64,000 nt of DNA, from assembly GCA_016927115.1 (NCBI GenBank), contig JAFGNH010000137.1, positions 1 to 64,000 of the forward strand, read 5' to 3'. Source of the stretch: Anaerolineales bacterium. GTDB taxonomy: Bacteria; Chloroflexota; Anaerolineae; Anaerolineales; E44-bin32. Made by a program: the position numbers and the translations under genes. Below, in pieces: positions 1 to 8,700 of the stretch (positions are counted from its first letter, which is position 1; every line of letters starts with the position of its first letter). The notes beneath the pieces were generated by a model that made no database searches, was not told where the DNA came from, and saw only the letters and a list, made by a program, of their open reading frames with translations.

Positions 1-79
1 CGATGTTGGCAGCATCGATCATGCCGTTCACAAAGGCCAGCGCCAGTGCAAGTATGATAATAATGGTAAGTAAATTCAT
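1..79 (-). CDS. PiT-family (phosphate/anion) permease, N-terminal fragment
   Basis: Only the first 26 codons lie in the window; the gene continues past base 1. The visible peptide begins MNLLTIIIILALAFVNG and continues MIDAANI. A hydrophobic first helix followed by NGxxDxAN matches the start of PiT-type inorganic phosphate transporters (typically NGFHDxAN). The ATG overlaps the stop of the upstream ABC permease as ATGA, so the two are translationally coupled and in one operon. Finding a PiT-like permease as the next gene of a peptide/nickel ABC importer is unusual; the transported ion may be a divalent metal or phosphate. The family call rests on a short motif only. Confidence 0.5.
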   Translation of the reverse strand, partial: MNLLTIIIILALALAFVNGMIDAANI

Positions 80-918
80 ATAGTCTCATCCTGATCTGTC
101 TTTTCTTCAGATCGGAGAGTTTTGTAAAGTGGCAATCTTGCACTGGAAAACCACTCTCCGAGTGAGAAAAAAGACAGGATCGTCAGACTGATCAATACTC
201 CCGGAAGCAGCACCAGTTGCGGCGCCTGGATCAGGAACGCTCGTCCTGTGTTCAACAGCACACCCCATTCCGGTATGGATGGATCTCCGGCAAGTCCAAG
301 GAAATTCAAGGTAGTTATACCTGTGAATGTCCAGGCCAGATAGGTTGTACCAAAGGAAAGCAGCTCGATGCGCAGGTTCGGCAGGATATGAAAGGTGTAG
401 ATCCACAATTTTCCTGCCCCCAGTGCCGTTGCTGCTTCGATAAAAGGCCGGCTTCGGACAGCGCCAGCCTGGCTGTGAATCAATCGGGCAAATCCGGGGA
501 TCCCGCTGAGTCCGGCAGCAAGGATGACCGAAGGGAACCCGGGCCCCATACTGGCAACAAACAGCATAGCCAGCAGCAGGCCAGGCACAGCCATGGTGGC
601 ATTGAACAACAAAAGCAGAAGGCGCTCAAACCATCCTCCGAGAAATGATGCCCCCAGCCCCAGCAGGAGTCCCCCGCTAATTGTAATTGCGGCTGCAAGT
701 AGTGAGGCACTCATTGTAGCCCGGCCGCCGTACACAAGACGGGCCCAGAGATCCCGGCCCAGCTGGTCGCTTCCCAATAGCAGGTTCTTTTTTGGCTGGT
801 CCAGCGGTACAGCTACCGGCTGGATGGGGTCGTGGGCCGTAAGGAGCGGCGCGGCCACGCTGGAAGCAATAACAAGCACAAGCCACAGCAATGAAAGCCA
901 GGGGGTCCTTCTGGTCAT
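76..918 (-). CDS. ABC transporter permease, DppC/NikC type
   Basis: Inner-membrane permease of a peptide/nickel/opine-type ABC importer, 280 residues with several membrane helices. The N-terminal region (MTRRTPWLSLLWL, then LGSDQLGRDLWARLVYGGR) is the typical DppC entry, and FIEAATALGAGKLWIYTFHI is the EAA loop that docks on the ATPase. I chose the ATG at 918, not the far upstream in-frame start, because the preceding 87 residues are Cys/Pro-rich and antisense to DppB coding sequence. This ATG also overlaps the DppB stop as ATGA. No ATPase gene is visible here; it must lie beyond base 1 or elsewhere. Confidence 0.88.
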   Translation of the reverse strand: MTRRTPWLSLLWLVLVIASSVAAPLLTAHDPIQPVAVPLDQPKKNLLLGSDQLGRDLWARLVYGGRATMSASLLAAAITISGGLLLGLGASFLGGWFERLLLLLFNATMAVPGLLLAMLFVASMGPGFPSVILAAGLSGIPGFARLIHSQAGAVRSRPFIEAATALGAGKLWIYTFHILPNLRIELLSFGTTYLAWTFTGITTLNFLGLAGDPSIPEWGVLLNTGRAFLIQAPQLVLLPGVLISLTILSFFSLGEWFSSARLPLYKTLRSEEKTDQDETI

Positions 919-1871
919 TGGATTCCTCGCAGGCGGGGATCTATCAGCAAGCTGAGGGTCTGGGCGAAGAAGTGGGTGAGGGTGTAAAACAGCGCAGCCA
1001 GGGTGATCACCCCCTGGGCAACCGGGAAATCTCCCTGGAGGATGGAGGATACCAGCAGCCGTCCCAGCCCGGGACGGCTGAAAATATTCTCGGTTACAAC
1101 AGTGCCGCTGAACAGATACGCTATTTCCAGTGCACTGAGTGACACTGCCGGCGGCAAAGCCGGGCGCAATGCAAACCACAACAGGCGACCGTTTTTTCTG
1201 AGGCCGCGGGCACGCGCAGCCAGAATATACGGCTCTTGCAGCACATCCAGCAAGGAGGATTTCAAAATACGGGCAACCGCTCCTGACATTGAGAGCCCGA
1301 GTACGAAAGCCGGCAGTGCCAGCGTATAGAACACCGAAGATCCGGTTCCATAGTGCTGCCGGATCGATGCGAAAAGGTATAGAAACAGCAGACCCACCAG
1401 CGCGACAGGCAATGTAGTGAGCATGTCTGCCAACCAGGACGCAGCACGCCCCGCTGGTTTGTTATGCTGCCAGGCCGCGGTGATACCGAGCAGGGCAGCA
1501 AAAACAAGCAAGAACAGGACGCTTAAAGCGCCCAGTTCCAATGTCGGGCGCAGCTGCTCCGCCAGTGTGAGGGTGACGGAACGGTGGGTATAGAACGAGA
1601 TGCCGAGGTCGCCATTCAGCAGGCCTAGCAGGAAATGTCCATACTGGGTGAGCAAGGGCTGGTCGAGAAAGAGGGAAGCATTGAGACGCGCTACCTGTTC
1701 AGGAGAAGCCAGCCCCTGGGCCAGCAGATTGACAGTGGGATCGCTTGTAGTAGCCCGTAGTGCAAAAAAGGTGAGGGTGACTGCTGTCCAGGCGGTCAGC
1801 AGTGCTTCTCCGCTTTTTCTGATCAGAAGGATCAGGATTCGATGCTCAGCTCGATTAATAGTGGAAACCAT
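915..1871 (-). CDS. ABC transporter permease, DppB/NikB type
   Basis: First permease of the importer, 318 residues. It has an N-terminal helix, a periplasmic segment (LASPEQVARLNASLFLDQPL) typical of DppB, and the cytoplasmic EAA loop PYILAARARGLRKNGRLLW. The ATG at 1871 lies inside the end of the binding-protein gene (about 40 bp overlap) and has an SD-like GAAGG directly against it, so the exact start is uncertain; a start a few codons downstream at a non-ATG codon is possible. Its stop overlaps the DppC start by ATGA, indicating a tight operon. Substrate class (peptide, nickel or other) cannot be decided from the permeases. Confidence 0.88.
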   Translation of the reverse strand: MVSTINRAEHRILILLIRKSGEALLTAWTAVTLTFFALRATTSDPTVNLLAQGLASPEQVARLNASLFLDQPLLTQYGHFLLGLLNGDLGISFYTHRSVTLTLAEQLRPTLELGALSVLFLLVFAALLGITAAWQHNKPAGRAASWLADMLTTLPVALVGLLFLYLFASIRQHYGTGSSVFYTLALPAFVLGLSMSGAVARILKSSLLDVLQEPYILAARARGLRKNGRLLWFALRPALPPAVSLSALEIAYLFSGTVVTENIFSRPGLGRLLVSSILQGDFPVAQGVITLAALFYTLTHFFAQTLSLLIDPRLRGIQ

Positions 1872-3415
1872 CCTTCAGCGCTGTAGCGCAGCCCGTGGAC
1901 AGATTGCCTTTTCAGCACCAGATTCACATAGTCACGCACGGGCAGGATTAATACCTGGTCCCTGATGCTGTTTGCAGCAGCAGAATATATCTCTGCACGC
2001 TCCGGCAGTTCGGGCTGCAGGCTGGCTGCGGTCTGCAGCCAGCTGTCGAGTTCGGGATTCTTTACATTTGACCAATTATACAACCCATCGCTGCTGTAGA
2101 AGGAAGAAAGAAAGGCCGGATCTGTACCGAAAAAATTGATCCCGATCAGCTGGTACTCATGAGCGTCGTGTGCTTCTTTGAGCTGGCCAAACCCCGGCAT
2201 TACATGGATCTCTACCTGAATTCCGAGGCGCTCCCAATCTGCACGCATTAGCTGGCATACTTCCGGATTCATGCCCCAGGTAGGTGCAGCTATTCTTATG
2301 AATATTGGTACGCCGTCTTTTTTCCGCACACCACTCTCTTCATCCAGAAGCCAACCGGCCTGATCGAGCAGTTCCTGCGCGATACCCGAGTCCGTTTCCC
2401 CGAATCGCGTTGCTGTCGGGAAAGTTTGCATGCTGGCGGAAACTACATCACCGGCCGGCGGTGATGAGGAGCCGAAGATTGTTTCCACTATGGCAGCGCG
2501 GTCGATACCCTGGAAAAGTGCTTCCCGTACAAGCGGGTCATCCGTTGGTGACAGGGTAGTGTTGAAAAAATACTGCAGCGGTTGGCCGGGAATCGGGACT
2601 GCCAGCAGGTCAAAGCTATCGGTTGCAGAAAGTCGTCTGGCATCATGCATGGGAATCTCGCCCATAATATCCACTTCGCCCGATTCGAGTGCCAGAGCAC
2701 GAGTGGCCGGATCAGCATAAAAGCGGAATTCGATCCTCTGCGGTGGATGATCGGAAACATTGATAAAAGATGGTGCCCAGGCGTACGCCTCATTGCGTTC
2801 CAGGAGGATGTGGTTTTCAGGAATGTACTCCACAAAGCGGTACGGCCCGGTACCAACCTGGTGGAACTGGTATTCTGTTCCCCATTCTTCCAGTGCTGAC
2901 GGAGATGCCATGCCCAGATAGACCTGGCTCAGGGCGTCAAGCAAAGCACCATATGGCGTCCGAAGATGCAGTGCGATCGTGTACTCATCTTCCACGGTCG
3001 CTGACTCCAGCGGTCCGAGCAGTGAGAAGGCTTTCTGTGAGTGATTGTCGGGATTGAGGATACGGTCCAGGTTGGTTCTGACTGCTGAGGCGTTGAACTG
3101 AGTGCCGTCATGAAAGCTGACGTCAGTTCGCAGCGAGAAAGTGTATGTCAGTTCATCGCTGCTGATAAGCCATGATTCCGCCAGGCCAGGAACAAAATTC
3201 CCGTTGGCAGGATCACGGAAGATCAGGGTGTCATACACAGACTGCAGAGGGATACCCAGCTCGGAGGAAGCATTCAGATGGGGGTCGATGCCGGTTGGTG
3301 AGAGAGTCAATCCATATACCAGGTCGGGCTCAGAGCTCGGTTTCTGGCATCCACTGAGGACAAGCAGGAAGATAATAAAAATCGGATAAATCAGACGTTT
3401 ATACATTGTGCACAT
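1832..3415 (-). CDS. ABC transporter substrate-binding lipoprotein (SBP_bac_5)
   Basis: Extracytoplasmic solute-binding lipoprotein of the DppA/OppA/NikA family, 527 residues, first gene of the importer operon. It has a short hydrophobic signal and lipobox LLVLSGC near residue 22, followed by a family-5 body (LVYGLTLSPTGIDPHLNAS, then FVPGLAESW and TYTFSLRTDVSFHDGTQF). The start could be the first Met or the Met four residues in (3406); both keep the signal peptide and neither has a strong SD. It is transcribed divergently from mutS. Ligand is unknown: the family binds oligopeptides, nickel-chelates, sugars and others. Confidence 0.9.
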   Translation of the reverse strand: MCTMYKRLIYPIFIIFLLVLSGCQKPSSEPDLVYGLTLSPTGIDPHLNASSELGIPLQSVYDTLIFRDPANGNFVPGLAESWLISSDELTYTFSLRTDVSFHDGTQFNASAVRTNLDRILNPDNHSQKAFSLLGPLESATVEDEYTIALHLRTPYGALLDALSQVYLGMASPSALEEWGTEYQFHQVGTGPYRFVEYIPENHILLERNEAYAWAPSFINVSDHPPQRIEFRFYADPATRALALESGEVDIMGEIPMHDARRLSATDSFDLLAVPIPGQPLQYFFNTTLSPTDDPLVREALFQGIDRAAIVETIFGSSSPPAGDVVSASMQTFPTATRFGETDSGIAQELLDQAGWLLDEESGVRKKDGVPIFIRIAAPTWGMNPEVCQLMRADWERLGIQVEIHVMPGFGQLKEAHDAHEYQLIGINFFGTDPAFLSSFYSSDGLYNWSNVKNPELDSWLQTAASLQPELPERAEIYSAAANSIRDQVLILPVRDYVNLVLKRQSVHGLRYSAEGWFPLLIELSIES

Positions 3416-3557
3416 TCTGCAAGATTGAGGTTATTGTGTATGGTTCTGCGTGCCACAGCCAGGCTGTTAAAAAAAAACTTTGCAGGACGGTGGTTTTGCC
3501 GTGGTGCTCTACTGGACGGCACAGCAGTTTGTTCCGAGCGCAGTATATCACAAGTGC

Positions 3558-3586
3558 TTGAAGTTTTTTGAGCAAGACCTTAGAAT
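3558..3586 (+). promoter_or_regulatory. Promoter of mutS, positioned for leaderless mRNA
   Basis: TTGAAG (3558-3563), a 17-nt spacer, then TAGAAT (3581-3586). The predicted transcription start, about 7 nt after the -10, falls on the mutS ATG at 3593. The bases before the ATG contain no Shine-Dalgarno sequence, which agrees with a leaderless message. Confidence 0.6.
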
Positions 3587-3592
3587 GCGTTC

Positions 3593-6169
3593 ATGAGTAA
3601 TAAAACCAGCCCCGTACGTAAACAATATCTGGATATCAAACGTCGCCATCCGGAAGCGATTGTTTTTTTCCGGTTGGGAGATTTTTATGAAACATTTGAC
3701 GGAGATGCAGAAATCACTGCGCGGGTACTTGATATTGTTCTGACTTCACGCACTGTCGGGAATAACACGCGGGTTCCGATGGCCGGTATTCCCCACCATG
3801 CAGCTGAGAACTATATCTCCCGCTTGATTGATGCGGGCTATCATGTCGCAATATGTGAACAGGTAGGGGATGAGCCGGTAAAAGGGTTGTTCCCGCGTGA
3901 GGTTGTGCGGGTGATCACTCCCGGTACCGTTCTTGAGCAGGGTTTGCTCCCGGGTGATGCCAATAATTACCTTGCCTCGGTATTGGTTGAAGGTAATGCA
4001 ATGGCTGTAGCTTATACCGATGTCAGCACCGGGGAGTTTGCAGCTATGCAGCTGGTAACGGAAACACCCGGGGAAGTGATTGCCCATGAAATCGAGCGGC
4101 TTCGGCCGGCGGAAGTGCTAATTCCGGAAGAGATGGAACTGCCTGATGGTATTGAGTGCCATCAAACCAGCTTGCCGCGCTGGCATTTTGAATGGAGTCG
4201 TGCTGAAACCGCACTGAAAGAACATTTTGGTACGTTGACACTCGATGGTTTTGGTATGGCAAATCAGGCACTGGCTGTTCAGGCTGCCGGTGCAATTATT
4301 GAGTACCTTTCACGCACGCAGCCGGCTGTGCTTCCTCTCCTGAACAGGCTTTCAACTTACTCGATCGAGGAATTTATGATCCTCGACCGGGCTACGCGCA
4401 GGAATCTTGAGCTTACCGAGACGATTCGCGGCGGGAGTACGAAGGGATCTCTACTCGGTGTACTGGATCAGACCATCACTCCCATGGGGCGCAGGCTGCT
4501 GCGCCAGTGGCTGAATAAACCACTTCTGGATGCAGACCAAATCAACCAACGCCTGGATCGGGTGGAAGCTTTCTTTGACGATGGAATGTGGCGCAGTGAG
4601 GTCCGGGCAGCGCTAAAACCGATTGGCGACCTGGAACGTCTGACCAACAGGGTGCTGGTCGGGGTTGCCACACCGGCTGATCTTACAGCACTGCGAGCTC
4701 TGCTTGAGAAGCTTGGACCGCTGCATGCTGCTGCCAGTCGGGCTGAACAATCTGCACTGACACAGATTCTGGAGAAACTTGATTCCTGTGAGGATGTTCT
4801 CACTCTGCTTCACCAGGCAATCCAGGATGAACCTCCTGCGACTCTGGGGAACACAGGCATTATCAGGAGTGGCTACTCTGCAGAGCTGGACAAGGTGATA
4901 GAGGAATCGCGCGAGGCACGCGAGTGGATATCGAACCTGGAGGCTTTGGAACGCAAACGCACAGGGATAAAGAGCCTGAAGGTGGGCTACAACAAGGTTT
5001 TTGGATACTACATCGAGGTGACAAAGGCTAACAGCGATCAGGTTCCGGAAGACTATATCCGTAAGCAGACACTGGTCGGTGCTGAGCGTTATATCACACC
5101 CGAGATGAAGGATGTGGAATCCCGGGTTCTTTCGGCGGAAGAGGAGATCAAAGAAATCGAAACCCGGGTATTTCGTGAGGTTTGTATGCAGGTTTCCAGC
5201 GAGGCAGTGCGCCTGTTGACAAGCGCACAACAGATCGCATTGCTCGATACTGCCACCGGCCTGGCGGAAACTGCGGCAGTTCGCGGATACAACAGGCCAG
5301 AACTGCTTGATGATGCCACGCTGGATATCCGTGAAGGACGGCATCCCGTAGTGGAGGATTTTATTCCCGGCCGGCGGTTTGTTTCCAATGACACTCATTT
5401 TGAAGAGGATGAGCGCATCCGCATCATTACCGGTCCCAATATGAGCGGCAAATCGACCTACCTGCGCCAGGTGGCACTGATTGTATTAATGGCACAGATG
5501 GGCAGTTATGTGCCTGCCAGACTGGCACGGCTGGGGATAACAGACCGAATTTTCACCCGCATTGGAGCACAGGATGAGATTCATGCCGGGCAGTCCACTT
5601 TCATGGTGGAAATGGTGGAAGCGGCGAATATCCTCAATCATGCATCCTCCAGCAGTTTACTGATTCTGGATGAGATCGGCCGGGGTACGAGTACGTATGA
5701 TGGATTGTCGATCGCATGGGCGATTGTCGAGTATATTCACAGCTATCCACAACTGCGCTCCCGCACACTGTTTGCTACGCACTACCACGAGTTGACCACC
5801 CTGGCGCAGAGGTTCCCTGGTGTGCGGAATTACAATGTGGCAGTTTCAGAAGAGGGCGGCGAGGTTGTATTCCTGCATACGATTATCCCCGGCAAAGCGG
5901 ATAAATCATATGGGATTCACGTTGCCGAGCTGGCCGGATTGCCTCGTCCGGTGATAAACCGGGCGCAGGAAATCCTGTCTCGCCTGGAAGCGGAAAGCCG
6001 GTCAAATGAAGTGGAGGACAGCCTGGCTCCCAGACAGCTGGCCTTTTTCCCGAAAACAAACCCGCTAGTTGATGAACTCAGGGGGTTGAATGTGGAGACT
6101 CTGACTCCGCTTGAAGCGTTGAATAAGATCTATGAATGGCAGCGCAGGTTCGGAACGGGGGAGGACTGA
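3593..6169 (+). CDS. mutS: DNA mismatch repair protein MutS
   Basis: Mismatch-recognition ATPase that starts methyl-independent or MutL-dependent mismatch repair; 858 residues, normal for MutS1. The N-terminal mismatch-binding domain shows PVRKQYLDIKRRHPEAIVFF and FRLGDFYETFDGDA, containing the conserved Phe-x-Glu wedge type motif. The C-terminal ABC ATPase has Walker A GPNMSGKSTYLRQ, the signature region STFMVEM and Walker B LLILDEIGRGTSTYDG. The end (residues 800-858) matches the usual MutS dimerisation tail. The gene stands alone; no mutL is next to it. No SD precedes the ATG and a promoter sits directly upstream. Confidence 0.98.
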   Translation: MSNKTSPVRKQYLDIKRRHPEAIVFFRLGDFYETFDGDAEITARVLDIVLTSRTVGNNTRVPMAGIPHHAAENYISRLIDAGYHVAICEQVGDEPVKGLFPREVVRVITPGTVLEQGLLPGDANNYLASVLVEGNAMAVAYTDVSTGEFAAMQLVTETPGEVIAHEIERLRPAEVLIPEEMELPDGIECHQTSLPRWHFEWSRAETALKEHFGTLTLDGFGMANQALAVQAAGAIIEYLSRTQPAVLPLLNRLSTYSIEEFMILDRATRRNLELTETIRGGSTKGSLLGVLDQTITPMGRRLLRQWLNKPLLDADQINQRLDRVEAFFDDGMWRSEVRAALKPIGDLERLTNRVLVGVATPADLTALRALLEKLGPLHAAASRAEQSALTQILEKLDSCEDVLTLLHQAIQDEPPATLGNTGIIRSGYSAELDKVIEESREAREWISNLEALERKRTGIKSLKVGYNKVFGYYIEVTKANSDQVPEDYIRKQTLVGAERYITPEMKDVESRVLSAEEEIKEIETRVFREVCMQVSSEAVRLLTSAQQIALLDTATGLAETAAVRGYNRPELLDDATLDIREGRHPVVEDFIPGRRFVSNDTHFEEDERIRIITGPNMSGKSTYLRQVALIVLMAQMGSYVPARLARLGITDRIFTRIGAQDEIHAGQSTFMVEMVEAANILNHASSSSLLILDEIGRGTSTYDGLSIAWAIVEYIHSYPQLRSRTLFATHYHELTTLAQRFPGVRNYNVAVSEEGGEVVFLHTIIPGKADKSYGIHVAELAGLPRPVINRAQEILSRLEAESRSNEVEDSLAPRQLAFFPKTNPLVDELRGLNVETLTPLEALNKIYEWQRRFGTGED

Positions 6170-6374
6170 GCGAAACGGCCGCAGCCATCTGAGCTGCCTA
6201 TAGATCGTTTCATCACTCATCCATAGCTGATTGGCACTCCAATGGGTATCGACGTATCGTAACGCAGAAGTCCTGCCATTACGAGGAGCCCTCTTGTGGT
6301 TGCTGGTGTCTCATATCATGAGGGAAGCGAACGAAACAAATCTCCTCCAAAGCTGCTTCAGCCTGATAAATGGA

Positions 6375-6406
6375 AACCGGCACCCAGGAAAAGATGGATG
6401 CCGGTT
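6375..6406 (-). terminator. Terminator between mutS and the deaminase gene
   Basis: Inverted repeat AACCGGCA / TGCCGGTT (6375-6382 and 6399-6406). On the minus strand it follows the deaminase stop at 6428 and is followed by TTTCCATTTAT, so it best serves that gene. The rest of 6170-6427, between two convergent genes, shows no other feature I can support. Confidence 0.55.
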
Positions 6407-6427
6407 GAATTTGTTTCTGCAGGCTGC

Positions 6428-8416
6428 CTACTTCTGCAGCAGCTGGTAATAATCACTTAACCCGGAGACTGTGTCGGATACACCCAGATCGCCGAGAAGT
6501 ATGGTGATCAGCCTTGCTTTCTCCTCTGCATCACGCCGTGACCAGGTGCGGCTTTTAATTTCCAGGAAATTACCCTCATGGCCTGGTTTTGAAATCTGAT
6601 CGATGTTAATGAAGAATTCCTTATCCTCATAGGAAATCAGCCAGCGCAGCCGGTCTTTATTGATTTCGAATTCTCCTTCAGGCTGGAAGTATTCCCGGTA
6701 GAAACGCAGACTGTGGTTTGCGGGTGCGATAAACCGGGAGCGGGAAAGCAGAATGGAGTTGGGGTATTCATACTCTGCAGCAGGGCCTGTAAGGGTCAAC
6801 CGATAGCGGACATTGTAGATTTCCCCCTGATCATTGATGAATTCATCTTCGCGGTAGCGCAAGCGCCCCTGATCGGCTGTGTCAAAGGTGAAATATGTAT
6901 CGTACTCGCGGTAGTGTGCCTTACGGATAATCGTAAATTTACTATCGTCCAGCAGCTTGAGGACTGGTTCGGGATCAGGCAGGCGCACCTTGATCTGGAT
7001 TTCATAGCTCTCTTCACGCTCTGCACCACCGATCGCGATCAGTTTGGAAAGCACTGAGCCCTCTCTGTCGGAGAGGAATGCATCAATTTGCGTTGAATAC
7101 TTCGATGCTGCAGGGAACAGTTTCTCCTCATTTACTGTCAGCAGCTTTTTATCCCGCATGAGCCATTTCCCATTAACCATAACATCCGTTACATCGCTGG
7201 ATTTGGTTGCGTATATGATCCGGGAGTAGATTGCATTGGGATCATGGTTGAAGTGAGGGATATTATGCAGGCGATCGAGGTCAATCAGGATCAAGTCTGC
7301 TTTTTTACCAGCTTCAAGAGAACCGATCAGATGATCCATGTGCAGTGCCCGGGCACCTTCGATTGTGGCCATGGTGAGCGTATCGATAGCTGGGAGGGCC
7401 GTGGGATCACCGGAGTATCCTTTTGCGATAAAGTTGGCGAGTCGGATTTCCTCCAGCATATCCAGATCATTGTTGGATGCGGTGCCGTCTGTGCCGATAC
7501 CGACATTCAATCCGATCCGGCGCATCTGTTCTACGGGTGCGAAACCGGATGCGAGCTTCATGTTGCTGGAAGGGTTGTGCGCGATACCAACATTCCCATG
7601 CTGCAAGGTGTGCATTTCGCCTTCATCGATGTGCACACAATGAGCGGCAGTTACTTTTGCTTCAAAGATACCTTGTTTCTTTACCCATGGGACCACGGGC
7701 ATGCCGTAGTCTTTTCGGAATTGTTCAACTTCCTGGGCAGTCTCTGCGATGTGGATCTGGATCGGGATGTCGTACTCAAGCGCTATTTCTGTACAGCTTT
7801 GAATAATTTCAGGAGTGCTGGAGTAAGGAGCATGAGGTGCCACTGAGGGGATGATCAACTCGTGGCCTTTCCATTTTGCTGCAAAGTCCCTCATATAAGC
7901 CAGTGCATCTTCATAGGATGGGGCATCCGGTGTGGGGTACTTGAGGATGGTTTCTCCGCAAATGCCGCGCAAGCCGATTTCTGCTGTGACATCTGCAACT
8001 GAATCCTCAAAGTAATACATATCTGCAAAGGTGGTCACGCCACTGCGGATCAGTTCAGCACAGGCGATCTGTGTGCCCAGACGGCAGAATTCCGGGGATA
8101 CAAATTCTCGCTCTACAGGCATCATGTACCCCAGGAGCCATACATCAAGTCTGCGATCATCCGTAAGACCGCGCAGCAGCGTCATAGGTACATGTGTATG
8201 GGTATTTACCAGACCCGGCATCAATATTTTTCCCCCACAATCGTGCAGATCGCTGCTGCTGTACTCAACCAGAAGTTCCTTCTCCGGACCAACAGCCAGA
8301 ATTTCACCATGTCGGATAGCTGCTGCTCCTTTTTTGAAAACCTCGAAAGCACCGTTCATTGTGAGAATTGTTGCATTGGTGAGGATCAGGTCAGCTTGCT
8401 GTTTGCTTGGATTCAT
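6428..8416 (-). CDS. MTA/SAH deaminase-type amidohydrolase fused to a CYTH domain
   Basis: Residues 1-455 are a cytosolic amidohydrolase of the MtaD/TrzA group, which hydrolytically deaminates adenosine-like substrates such as 5'-methylthioadenosine or S-adenosylhomocysteine. Metal ligands are visible: NTHTH (H73, H75), IHIAE (H222), AAHC (H259) and GTDG (D310). Residues 470-662 form a second domain beginning YEIQIKVRLPD and containing RLRYRED, RLTLTGP and FLEIKSR, the pattern of a CYTH (triphosphate tunnel) fold. The diagnostic ExExK reads E-I-Q-I-K, so its second acidic residue is a Gln. Normal MtaD is about 430-450 residues, so the extra domain is real and in one frame. A nucleoside phosphorylase of the MTAP family lies 7 kb away, consistent with MTA salvage. 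Substrate is inferred. Confidence 0.82.
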   Translation of the reverse strand: MNPSKQQADLILTNATILTMNGAFEVFKKGAAAIRHGEILAVGPEKELLVEYSSSDLHDCGGKILMPGLVNTHTHVPMTLLRGLTDDRRLDVWLLGYMMPVEREFVSPEFCRLGTQIACAELIRSGVTTFADMYYFEDSVADVTAEIGLRGICGETILKYPTPDAPSYEDALAYMRDFAAKWKGHELIIPSVAPHAPYSSTPEIIQSCTEIALEYDIPIQIHIAETAQEVEQFRKDYGMPVVPWVKKQGIFEAKVTAAHCVHIDEGEMHTLQHGNVGIAHNPSSNMKLASGFAPVEQMRRIGLNVGIGTDGTASNNDLDMLEEIRLANFIAKGYSGDPTALPAIDTLTMATIEGARALHMDHLIGSLEAGKKADLILIDLDRLHNIPHFNHDPNAIYSRIIYATKSSDVTDVMVNGKWLMRDKKLLTVNEEKLFPAASKYSTQIDAFLSDREGSVLSKLIAIGGAEREESYEIQIKVRLPDPEPVLKLLDDSKFTIIRKAHYREYDTYFTFDTADQGRLRYREDEFINDQGEIYNVRYRLTLTGPAAEYEYPNSILLSRSRFIAPANHSLRFYREYFQPEGEFEINKDRLRWLISYEDKEFFINIDQISKPGHEGNFLEIKSRTWSRRDAEEKARLITILLGDLGVSDTVSGLSDYYQLLQK

Positions 8417-8472
8417 GATTCTCCCTTATTGATGGTATCGGGTAAAACAATCTGGAACAGCGAGTATGTCAG

Positions 8473-8495
8473 ATCATACACTGAAGTGGTATGAT
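8473..8495. promoter_or_regulatory. Inverted repeat in the divergent promoter region
   Basis: ATCATAC (8473-8479), 9-nt centre, GTATGAT (8489-8495): a perfect 7-bp inverted repeat between the deaminase gene and the pyrimidine phosphorylase gene. Each arm contains TATGAT reading outwards, so it could be a pair of divergent -10 elements or an operator. No good -35 accompanies either. Confidence 0.35.
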
Positions 8496-8700
8496 AACTT
8501 CATCTGCTACAGGTGGAAACAGATCGACATGTTGAATCTGCAACACACTGAGCGCAACAATACAGTGCATTTTGTTCATTATAGCAGGCTAGTCAAGCAG
8601 TTTGATGGCAGGACTGCTTAATCCAGGGGAACCCAGCCGCATGGAGAGCACTGGAGTTGGCTCTGCCAGGGGAGCGGCCAGAATCTGACAGGAGGAGAAG

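Noticed and set aside
919-1179. 87-residue N-terminal extension of the DppC reading frame
   Set aside because: Cys/Pro-rich, unlike any permease, and antisense-frame shadow of dppB; the ATGA overlap gives a better start at 918.
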